Of a stretch of DNA of 8,488 bases, positions 1-5,739 are shown piece after piece. Numbering within the stretch: the first letter of the stretch is position 1; the number at the start of each line of letters is the position of its first letter. A program made the position numbers and the translations under genes. Location: contig JAACEH010000148.1 in the NCBI GenBank assembly GCA_011682595.1, forward strand, positions 1-8,488, written 5' to 3'. The notes below the pieces were generated by a model. It worked only from the letters and a program-made list of their open reading frames with translations, did not search any database and was not told the DNA's origin. This DNA comes from Anaerolineaceae bacterium (lineage in GTDB: Bacteria; Planctomycetota; Phycisphaerae; FEN-1346; JAACEH01).

Positions 1-2
1 TG

Positions 3-1412
3 CTGGAGGTGCTGGACGACGGTCGCATATGGTTTTTCTCCGGCCAACTGGCCGAACGTTGCGGCCGCATCGAGCGGGCCATCGAGTGTTACGACGCGGC
101 GGCGCGTCTGGGCGGCCGCAGCGCGTGCGAGGCGACCGAGCGTCTGGCTGCGATCTATTTGGTGACTGAGGACTACCAGCGTGCCCGGGAGATGTTGCGG
201 TGGCTGGTCGAGGCCCGGCCCGAGGAATTCGCCGTGCGGATGGAACTGGCCAGTGTGCTGACCTTGCTCGGGGACAATGAGGCGGCTATCCGGGCCTACG
301 AAGAGGCGATTCTTCTGGAGCCGGACAACTGGGAAGCCCGCAACGACCTGGCTGCGCGGTTGGAAGACGAAGGCCGGTTTGGCGAAGCGCTCGATGAGTT
401 GCGGACGGTATTGCGGAAGCACCCGGAGTTTGCGGACGTGCAACTGCAGGCGGCCAGGGTTTGCGCCCGGCTGGGCCACCTTGACGAAGCGGCCGAGTGT
501 GTAGAGGCGGCGCTGACGGTCAACCCGAGATACCTTGAGGCCCTCGTTTTTAAGGGGTTGCTGTTGACGGAGCAGTCCGCGGACGAGGCGGCGGCGGCGA
601 CGTTCCAGCGGGCGATTTCGGTTAACGAGGGATATGTTCTGGCCTATGCCGGTCTGGCCCTGGCCCAGGAGCGGGCGGGCCACCACGACCAGAGTGCCGA
701 GACACTGGAATTGGCCAGGCGAATCGCCCCCAGCAGCGAAGAGATCTACGCCCGCCTGTCGCAACTCGGGCTGATGGCGGCGCTGAAAAGCCAAGGCAGC
801 GAAACGCCACTGTCCCGCCTGGACGCGGGCGGCAACCGCTTGGCGGAGAGCACCGAGGGCGCCGACCGGGTCACGGACAGGGCCGCACCGGCGGGACTCG
901 ATCACGACCTTCAGATGCGGCGGCAAATCGCGATGCACCGCCGGGCCGTCCAGGAGCATCCCAGGTTTGCCGATTTGCGATACTACTTCGGACTTCTGCT
1001 GTCGAGCTTTGGCCGCACGGCCGAAGCCATGGAGCACTACCGGGCGGCGGTTGAGATCAATCCCACCTACGCCGAGGCCCTGACGCGGCTGGCACTTGGC
1101 TACTGGCAGATGAACCGTCCGTCCGAGGCCCGGCAGGCCCTGGAGCGAGCTGCAATTGTCTCGGGCCGGCAATTGAGATCGCACTACCGTTTCGGTCTGC
1201 TCTGCTCGGACCGCGGGCTGTGGCCTCTGACGGCCCAAAAGCTCAAGCAACAAGAGCCGGCGGCGGGCGAGCGGGCGCTGCAGGCCGCGGTGGTGATGGC
1301 CATGCAGAACCTGGGCATCGCGGACGACCAGAGGCGTGACTACCTGGCCTCTCTGCACCTGGTGGACCAACGGGACTGCCCAGCCGAAGTCGCTTCGCGC
1401 GAGCAGGTCTGA
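3..1412 (+). CDS. TPR-repeat protein, 5'-partial
   Basis: The reading frame is open to the left edge (codons CTG, GAG before a GTG at 9), so the gene probably starts upstream. At least 469 residues are visible. They are built of about nine to ten 34-residue tetratricopeptide repeats with typical spacing of small and aromatic residues; clear units are GDNEAAIRAYEEAILLEPDN (about residues 88-107 counted from the GTG), GRFGEALDELRTVLRKHPEF and GRTAEAMEHYRAAVEINPTY. Two TPR blocks (about 1-250 and 305-400) are separated by a low-complexity, probably disordered linker (about 255-300). No signal peptide or membrane helix is visible, but the N-terminus is missing. TPR arrays are protein-protein scaffolds; the partner cannot be read from sequence. 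The stop TGA at 1410-1412 is followed by more than 300 bases without a gene, so it may end an upstream operon. No catalytic domain is visible. Confidence 0.9.
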   Translation: MEVLDDGRIWFFSGQLAERCGRIERAIECYDAAARLGGRSACEATERLAAIYLVTEDYQRAREMLRWLVEARPEEFAVRMELASVLTLLGDNEAAIRAYEEAILLEPDNWEARNDLAARLEDEGRFGEALDELRTVLRKHPEFADVQLQAARVCARLGHLDEAAECVEAALTVNPRYLEALVFKGLLLTEQSADEAAAATFQRAISVNEGYVLAYAGLALAQERAGHHDQSAETLELARRIAPSSEEIYARLSQLGLMAALKSQGSETPLSRLDAGGNRLAESTEGADRVTDRAAPAGLDHDLQMRRQIAMHRRAVQEHPRFADLRYYFGLLLSSFGRTAEAMEHYRAAVEINPTYAEALTRLALGYWQMNRPSEARQALERAAIVSGRQLRSHYRFGLLCSDRGLWPLTAQKLKQQEPAAGERALQAAVVMAMQNLGIADDQRRDYLASLHLVDQRDCPAEVASREQV

Positions 1413-1726
1413 GGGGGCGACCAGGCGTCGCGCCACGGGCCGGACACTTGGTAATTGAGTCAAATCAGCCGTCCTTGTCGCCCGTAGGCCTTCCTGGGGC
1501 CTGTCAGCGTGCGCCAATCAGGCGGCCAGTGCACTGCGAGTTGTCCCATGTGCGTCCAGAAGAGGCGCAAGACGTTCCCTGCGGTCCAGTTAGAGGGCGT
1601 TGGGGTCCGGAAAAGGATTGGAAATTCAGCCCGTCAGGGGCTATATTGGTAATAGAGGGAGAGCAGAGAATCTGCGTAAAGCCGACCGCCGATTGATTCG
1701 GGCAGGCCGGGCCGGGCTGTTCGAGA
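1413..1726. other. Gene-free stretch after the TPR gene
   Basis: About 310 bases hold no convincing gene. The short open frames here (for example 1448-1696 on + and 1504-1758 on -) give compositionally random peptides with no recognisable motif. I looked for the missing prepilin N-terminus (an FTLVELL-like segment) belonging to the A' remnant downstream and did not find it. The only feature I can support is a candidate promoter at 1618-1647. A weak hairpin (GCGAC/GTCGC) just after the TPR stop has no T-tract. Confidence 0.5.
1618..1647 (+). promoter_or_regulatory. Candidate sigma70-type promoter
   Basis: TTGGAA (1618-1623) is separated by 18 bases from TATATT (1642-1647), matching 4/6 and 5/6 of the bacterial housekeeping consensus. 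It lies upstream of the decayed pseudopilin remnant A' and could be the surviving promoter of the original gene or cluster. This is a pattern match only. Confidence 0.35.
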
Positions 1727-2100
1727 ACGCTGAGTTTCGGCGACACGATGCTGATCAACCGCCGTCAAAACTCGGCGAGCGGTCCGGTGCCGGCCCGGTT
1801 CAGCGACGGGCGGCAGTCGCCGACAACGCTGAACCGCGACTCTCGACACGCCGCTGGTGGCCGACGTGCTCCGCATTCGCGCCGATGGGCGGGCCTACGG
1901 GTGGCATCATGGCGGCGGGGCGCGTTTCGGCAACACCGAGGGGCTGATGAACTCGAGTTGCCACACATTGTTCAGAGGCGGCTACGTGGTGCTGAAGGAG
2001 TGGGGCGACCTTGACGAGCAAGGGGGCCGCCCTGAACATGGGAACAACGTCCTTTGACTTGTGGTGGTTCTGGCTGGGTCATGAGACGGACGAGTACTGA
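1727..2100 (+). pseudogene. Decayed C-terminal remnant (A') of a type A pseudopilin
   Basis: This stretch matches residues about 153-272 of the intact pseudopilin at 3322-4140, but spread over three frames. Frame 2 (about 1727-1843) gives LSFGDTMLINR and FSDGRQ, matching VDFGYFFFINR and LSDGRR. One extra base near 1844 moves the match to frame 3 (1845-2021): DTPLVADVL, then YGWHHGGG, LMNSSCHTLFRGGYV and KEWGDLDEQG, matching LPIVADLL, GWWHGGG, LFNSSCNTLFFGGYV and KEWPELEKQG. A second extra base, probably in the five-G run 2022-2026, moves the match to frame 1, which ends in WWFWLGHETDEY and stop TGA 2098-2100, matching RWFWLGSEVEEY. The first half, including the prepilin cleavage motif and membrane helix, is absent. 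Without them it could not be processed or inserted as a pilin. Two indels plus a missing 5' half make decay much likelier than sequencing error. Confidence 0.85.
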
Positions 2101-2104
2101 CACC

Positions 2105-2133
2105 CTGGCTTTGTCGTGCCATGAGGCTATACT
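2105..2133 (+). promoter_or_regulatory. Candidate promoter for the type B pseudopilin
   Basis: A good -10 box TATACT (2128-2133, 5/6) lies just after the A' remnant. At the usual 17-base spacing the -35 position holds CTGGCT (2105-2110), a poor match; TTGTCG at 2111 is too close. If used, transcription would start near 2140. That excludes the ATG at 2134 as the start codon and favours the ATG at 2224. Confidence 0.35.
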
Positions 2134-2210
2134 ATGTCAAGACAGCAGGCCGGCGAACATCAGAGTGCCCGAAGGGCCGGGCCTGAGACTTTGTGGGCTG
2201 CAGTGACTTT

Positions 2211-2226
2211 GGAGATAGCGGAAATG
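2211..2226 (+). promoter_or_regulatory. Ribosome binding site deciding the type B start
   Basis: GGAG (2211-2214) lies nine bases before ATG 2224. No such motif precedes the longer in-frame ATG at 2134, which also abuts the -10 box. This supports a 318-residue rather than a 348-residue product. Confidence 0.5.
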
Positions 2227-3180
2227 CGAACGAACGATTATTCGGCTGGAGACTCTCATCGCAGGCCTGGGCCTGCCGCAGCGGTTTCGGCCCGCGAGCC
2301 TGCTCCGCCGAAGCAGCTTCGGCTGCGAGCCTGCTCCGCCGAAGTGGCTTCGGCTACGAAGGCCGGAAGGCCGGAAGGCAGGTGCGGTCGAGGCGGCGGA
2401 TTCACTATCGTGGAACTGCTGATTGTGATGGCGGTGATCCTGATCCTGGCGGCGATCATGGTCAAGAGCTGGCCGGATATCAAAGAGCGGATCGTCAGGT
2501 TGCACTGCCAGACCAATCTGAGCAAGGCCCAGAAGATCTTCATAGAGTACGGGGCCAACAACTCGGGGTATCTGCCGCCGGTGACCGGCTCGGGCACCAA
2601 TGGCTGGAGCACTTTTTATGGCCTTGGTTCAAGTAGCGAGAATCGGCCCAATTGCGTCGTTTTGGAGTTGAAGGAGTACGGGGCATCGGCCGACATTTTC
2701 ACGTGTCCGGCATGGACGAGCTACGGAGATCCGGATTATTATGTGAACAAGGGCTGGGAAGACCCGCGCAAGTACACTTGGACGGCCGGTTACGTGATGT
2801 ACATTGGCTACTATCCCTGGTTGCCGAGCAACTGGCAGTGGTACCCCTGGCTGTTGCCGAACGCCCGCAAGAAGGCCAACCGCATCGACTCCCCGGGCGA
2901 CCTGCCGCTGGTATCCGACGAGATGAACTACGACCCGGGCAGCACTTGGTGGTCTGGCCTCACCTGGCGAGGCTTCTACCACTGGCGGGACAGAGATGAA
3001 TACCCGGACACCCCGGGCGGCGGCGGATACACGGTCTTTCTGAACGGGGCCGTGCAGTGGTACAGCTGGGAGGAGTTGTTGGCCAAGTCCCAGGAGGAGC
3101 CCGCTCCCTTGCCGTTCCATCCGACCCCTTCTTTTTCGCGAAGGGCATATGCCGGCTGGGCGCCGCGACAGGAGCAATGA
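2224..3180 (+). CDS. Pseudopilin-like protein, type B (prepilin N-terminal methylation domain)
   Basis: This 318-residue product has a type IV prepilin/type II secretion pseudopilin N-terminus: cleavage expected at G59|F60 in GGGFTIVELLIVM, with Glu64 at position +5 of the mature protein, then a membrane helix to about residue 81. A prepilin peptidase would cleave and methylate it in the inner membrane. The rest is a periplasmic or surface domain with HCQTNL (Cys95) and FTCPAW (Cys161), conserved in the paralogues, and a tryptophan/tyrosine-rich C-terminal half. It ends in TVFLNGAVQWY (about 270-280), a degenerate form of the H-Xn-DG ending common in planctomycete pseudopilins. Two oddities: the leader is 59 residues (13 in both neighbours) because a repeat tract lies in it, and a proline-rich tail of about 30 residues follows the usual family end. 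It could serve a type II secretion or pilus-like assembly; which one is not shown. Confidence 0.85.
   Translation: MRTNDYSAGDSHRRPGPAAAVSAREPAPPKQLRLRACSAEVASATKAGRPEGRCGRGGGFTIVELLIVMAVILILAAIMVKSWPDIKERIVRLHCQTNLSKAQKIFIEYGANNSGYLPPVTGSGTNGWSTFYGLGSSSENRPNCVVLELKEYGASADIFTCPAWTSYGDPDYYVNKGWEDPRKYTWTAGYVMYIGYYPWLPSNWQWYPWLLPNARKKANRIDSPGDLPLVSDEMNYDPGSTWWSGLTWRGFYHWRDRDEYPDTPGGGGYTVFLNGAVQWYSWEELLAKSQEEPAPLPFHPTPSFSRRAYAGWAPRQEQ
2285..2376 (+). repeat. Palindromic tandem repeat inside the type B leader peptide
   Basis: The 20-base core GCGAGCCTGCTCCGCCGAAG occurs identically at 2294-2313 and 2325-2344, 31 bases apart, and a third copy begins at 2347 but decays after about 13 bases. Each copy junction forms an inverted repeat: CCGAAG-CAG-CTTCGG (2308-2322) and CCGAAG-TGG-CTTCGG (2339-2353). 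Directly after this GGCCGGAA is repeated (2361-2376). The tract lies in frame between the start codon and the prepilin cleavage site. It resembles a dispersed REP-like intergenic repeat that has entered the leader. Confidence 0.8.
3126..3145 (+). repeat. Small hairpin in the type B C-terminal tail
   Basis: CCCTTC (3126-3131) and GAAGGG (3140-3145) form a perfect 6-bp stem around the loop TTTTTCGC. It lies in the region coding the extra C-terminal tail of the type B pseudopilin and hints that the tail was originally non-coding sequence. No T-tract follows, so it is not a canonical terminator. Confidence 0.35.
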
Positions 3181-3321
3181 CGCCGGTTGCTGAGGTCCGG
3201 GAGACGGCCGGGCTGACACGGGCAGAAAAAAGATCGCGGATCATTCCCGCGGAGATGCGGGGAGCGAATCCTGAAGACACGGAAGACCGTCTGGGGAGCA
3301 GGAGCTGCCAAGGAGGTTTCG

Positions 3322-4140
3322 ATGAATGTTGAACGTAGTTTAGCTGGTCGTCGCCGGGGATTCACCCTGGTTGAACTGCTGATCGTGATCTCGATCATCG
3401 TCATCCTGATCGCCATGATCGGTCTCGTGTTTCCGCGGTTTCAGGAAGAACTGAACATCACCAAGTGCCAGAACAACCTGCGGGCGATTCACGGCATCCT
3501 GATGACGTACGCCGCCGCCAACGACGGCTGGTTCCCGCCGTTTGACGGTTATTGGGGCACCAACATTTCGCACACCTACAAGTACGACGACGGGCGGATT
3601 CCGGAGGTGACTCCCTGGGAGGCCATGAGCGACGTGGCCCAACTGAAGGACATGGGCGCCTCGCCGGATGTGTTCTTCTGTCCCTTCCACCCGCACTACG
3701 GCGACTACGAATACTGGCAGATCAAGTCCTGGGAAGAGCCGCAGAACCTGCGCAGCGACTGGAACAGTTACAATTACGCCCGGGTGGACTTCGGGTACTT
3801 CTTCTTCATCAACCGCGGCGGCCGCTGGGGCGGCAACCCGGCCCACTGGCTCAGCGACGGCCGCAGGCCAATCCGCAAGGACACCGCCGGCGAGGACAAT
3901 CTGCCGATTGTCGCCGACCTGCTGCACTATCGCAACGAAGAGTTAAAGTCCGGCTGGTGGCACGGCGGCGGTCCGGGGGCGGACGAAGGGCTGTTTAATT
4001 CATCCTGCAACACCCTGTTTTTCGGCGGTTATGTGATCTACAAAGAGTGGCCGGAGCTTGAAAAACAAGGCTATGCAACCACTTCGACGTCAAGCGACTT
4101 TCGGTGGTTCTGGCTGGGTAGCGAGGTGGAGGAGTATTAG
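3322..4140 (+). CDS. Pseudopilin-like protein, type A (prepilin N-terminal methylation domain)
   Basis: This 272-residue product starts at ATG 3322 behind a strong ribosome binding site (AAGGAGG, 3310-3316, five bases away). A short basic leader (13 residues) precedes the cleavage site G13|F14 in RRGFTLVELLIVIS, with Glu18 at mature +5 and a membrane helix to about residue 37. The globular part has cysteines at 49 (TKCQNNL), 120 (FFCPFHP) and 229 (NSSCNTLF). It contains GWWHGGG (His214) and FFGGYVIY (about 233-240), which look like a degenerate H-Xn-DG pseudopilin ending in which DG is GG. Prepilin peptidase processing and a place in a type II secretion or pilus-like structure follow from the N-terminal family; the particular role is unknown. 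It is paralogous over its second half to the remnant at 1727-2100 and is the only complete type A copy here. The tail DFRWFWLGSEVEEY is conserved in the remnant too. Confidence 0.88.
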   Translation: MNVERSLAGRRRGFTLVELLIVISIIVILIAMIGLVFPRFQEELNITKCQNNLRAIHGILMTYAAANDGWFPPFDGYWGTNISHTYKYDDGRIPEVTPWEAMSDVAQLKDMGASPDVFFCPFHPHYGDYEYWQIKSWEEPQNLRSDWNSYNYARVDFGYFFFINRGGRWGGNPAHWLSDGRRPIRKDTAGEDNLPIVADLLHYRNEELKSGWWHGGGPGADEGLFNSSCNTLFFGGYVIYKEWPELEKQGYATTSTSSDFRWFWLGSEVEEY

Positions 4141-4157
4141 TTTGTTAGTTGGTTAGA

Positions 4158-4209
4158 CGCCGCGACGGTGTCCGGCCGGCCCCGCGCGGCGCCGGGCCCC
4201 GCCGTGGCG
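4158..4209 (+). other. GC-rich hairpin between the type A gene and the truncated type B gene
   Basis: CGCCGCGACGG (4158-4168) can pair with CCGCCGTGGCG (4199-4209) with one G-T pair and one mismatch, and inside it CCGGC (4172-4176) pairs perfectly with GCCGG (4191-4195). No T-tract follows, so this is not a standard intrinsic terminator. It could stabilise the 3' end of the type A message or limit read-through into the truncated copy; this role is inferred. Confidence 0.5.
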
Positions 4210-4237
4210 CGAACAGGGATCTGTGAGAGAAATCGGC

Positions 4238-4699
4238 ATGGCTGGCCGGTTTGGTTCGGCAGAAGGCAGGTGCGGATTCACCCTGGTCGAACTGCTGATT
4301 GTCATCAGCGTGATCATGATCCTGGCGGCCATTTTGGTTCTGACCTGGCCGGCGGTCGAGGAGCGCATTGTCAAGGTGCACTGCCAGACCAACCTGTACA
4401 AGTGCCAGAAAATCCTGGCCGAGTACGGGGCCAATAATTACGGCTACCTGCCGCCGATGTCGGGCTCCAACCACATGGGGGTCATCGAGTATCCCTCCTC
4501 GGAGCGTAATTATGTGGTCGAGGAACTCAAGAGCTACGGAGCCAGCGCCGAGGTGTTCACCTGTCCGGCTTCGCCCATCTACGGGGATGAGAACAGTTAC
4601 AAATGGTATTGTTGGACCGCAGCGGACGACCGGGAGATCGACCCGACCTGGGTCTACACCTCAGCCCGGTTATTTTGTGCGGGCGGCCGCAAGGGCTGA
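4238..4699 (+). CDS. Truncated pseudopilin-like protein, type B (B')
   Basis: The product is 153 residues from ATG 4238. A GTG at 4223 is in frame, but the purine-rich AGGGA sits only three bases before it, whereas GAGAG lies about eight bases before ATG 4238, giving a normal 13-residue leader. The prepilin motif is intact: RCGFTLVELLIVIS, cleavage G13|F14, Glu18 at +5, helix to about residue 36. It follows the type B protein at 2224-3180 closely through HCQTNL (Cys49), EYGANN.GYLPP and VFTCPA (Cys109) to CWTA (about 125-128). After that the match stops and a stop codon comes 25 residues later; the family's C-terminal 100 or so residues, including the NG/DG ending, are missing. I found no trace of them in 4700-4890. 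It may be a dying duplicate or a shortened minor pseudopilin. Confidence 0.75.
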   Translation: MAGRFGSAEGRCGFTLVELLIVISVIMILAAILVLTWPAVEERIVKVHCQTNLYKCQKILAEYGANNYGYLPPMSGSNHMGVIEYPSSERNYVVEELKSYGASAEVFTCPASPIYGDENSYKWYCWTAADDREIDPTWVYTSARLFCAGGRKG

Positions 4700-4754
4700 A
4701 GACGGCGTTTCGCGCCGACAGCATCCGAGCGAAGCGTTCTTTTTCCTCCCCCTA

Positions 4755-4783
4755 TTGACAATTGCCGCACCTGGAAGTACAAG
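4755..4783 (+). promoter_or_regulatory. Candidate promoter for the GH94 gene
   Basis: A perfect -35 box TTGACA (4755-4760) is followed after 17 bases by TACAAG (4778-4783), 4/6 to the -10 consensus. It lies 108-136 bases upstream of the GH94 start. The last conserved T of the -10 box is missing, so activity is uncertain. Confidence 0.4.
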
Positions 4784-4805
4784 TTGCTCTTCGCAGGAGT
4801 TGCTG

Positions 4806-4857
4806 CAATCGCAAAAGGGAGGTCTTGCCCGACGGCGGGCGAGCGGCGATTGGGCAA
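4806..4857 (+). promoter_or_regulatory. Foldable 5' leader before the GH94 gene
   Basis: CAATCGC (4806-4812) pairs perfectly with GCGATTG (4846-4852), enclosing a GCCCG-ACGG-CGGGC hairpin (4827-4840). An alternative stem TTGCCC (4825-4830) with GGGCAA (4852-4857) shares bases with both. Mutually exclusive stems in a leader could be regulatory. No known riboswitch class is recognised. Confidence 0.3.
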
Positions 4858-4890
4858 TAGAAGGAATGACCGACAGTCAGGAGACTATTG

Positions 4891-5739
4891 ATGGGCAAGT
4901 ACGGCCATTACAGTGCCGACGGCCTGGAGTATGTGATCACGACGCCGCATACCCCGCGCGACTGGTTCAACTTCTTCTGGAACCCGACCTACCTGGCCAG
5001 CGCGGGGCAGAGCATGAACGGCAGTTCGCTCTACCAGAACGAAGAGGGCGTAGTGACCAACCTGTTCGGCAAACAGGACATGCGCGAAGACCCGCGGTGG
5101 CTCTACATTCGCGACAACGACACGGGAGAGTTCTGGAGCGCGGGCTTTCTGCCCTGCTTCACCGAGCACGACGAGTTCGAGTGCCGCCACGGGCTGGGCT
5201 ATACCGTCCTGAGTACCCTGAAGAACGGCATCCGCGTCGAGTTCCGCATGTTCGTGCCGCGGAAGTACGCGGGCGAACTCTGGACGGTCACCGTGACCAA
5301 CGAATCTAAAGGAAAAGAAAAGGAAAAGGAAAAGGGAAGCGGAACATCTCCCTCTTTACCGTGGCCAAGGTCATGCTCGACGGCGTCAACATGCCCTACG
5401 GGTACGTCGGCGGACTGGACGCCTTCTTCGTGCCCAAGCAGAACTACCTGTTCTTCCGCAACCGCACGCACACCGTGGTCGAGGAGAAGTACCGGGCCTT
5501 CATGTACAGCGACGTCAAGATCAACCGCTGGGACGTCTCGAAGGACCACTTCCTCGGCAAGTACCGCAACTACTCCCGTCCGGAGCGAGTCGAGCAGGGC
5601 AAACTCGGCAACAGCGTGGCCAGCGCCGAGTACCTGGTCGGGGCCGTGCAGCAGAACATGCGCCTGGCCGCCGGGAAGTCCAAGCGGATCAACTTCGTTC
5701 TCGGCGTGGTCATCGACCAGGTGGAAGCCAACAAGATGA
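4891..5739 (+). CDS. GH94 fragment 1 (N-terminal domain, open frame)
   Basis: This is the open frame from the true GH94 start. Only about the first 140 residues (to the GK/EK-rich tract near 5310-5336) are GH94-like. The rest, rich in Ser, Thr, Arg and Pro, is out-of-frame translation of the same gene. The stop at 5737-5739 would give a useless beta-sandwich fragment unless the frame is corrected. Confidence 0.5.
   Translation: MGKYGHYSADGLEYVITTPHTPRDWFNFFWNPTYLASAGQSMNGSSLYQNEEGVVTNLFGKQDMREDPRWLYIRDNDTGEFWSAGFLPCFTEHDEFECRHGLGYTVLSTLKNGIRVEFRMFVPRKYAGELWTVTVTNESKGKEKEKEKGSGTSPSLPWPRSCSTASTCPTGTSADWTPSSCPSRTTCSSATARTPWSRRSTGPSCTATSRSTAGTSRRTTSSASTATTPVRSESSRANSATAWPAPSTWSGPCSRTCAWPPGSPSGSTSFSAWSSTRWKPTR
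5308..5336 (+). repeat. GGAAAA short repeat with a one-base-short unit (frame disruption 1)
   Basis: After AAA the tract reads GGAAAA, GAAAA, GGAAAA, GGAAAA, GGG. The second unit (5317-5321) lacks one G. Restoring it reconnects the upstream frame (TVTVTNES) with the downstream frame (KRNISLFTVAK) and turns the peptide into a Gly-Lys repeat. The homopurine mirror-like tract is sharply A-rich within a GC-rich gene. Confidence 0.85.

Noticed and set aside
1413..1445. Terminator after the TPR gene
   Set aside because: Only a 5-bp stem (GCGAC/GTCGC) is present, with no T-tract.
1448..1696. Small open frame of 82 codons after the TPR gene
   Set aside because: It has no ribosome binding site, no motif and no compositional sign of coding.
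2134..2223. Longer N-terminus for the type B pseudopilin from ATG 2134
   Set aside because: ATG 2134 abuts the TATACT -10 box and has no ribosome binding site. ATG 2224 has GGAG nine bases upstream.
2285..2376. CRISPR array
   Set aside because: There are only two full copies and one partial, the gaps are too short and repeat-like to be spacers, and the tract is inside a coding frame.
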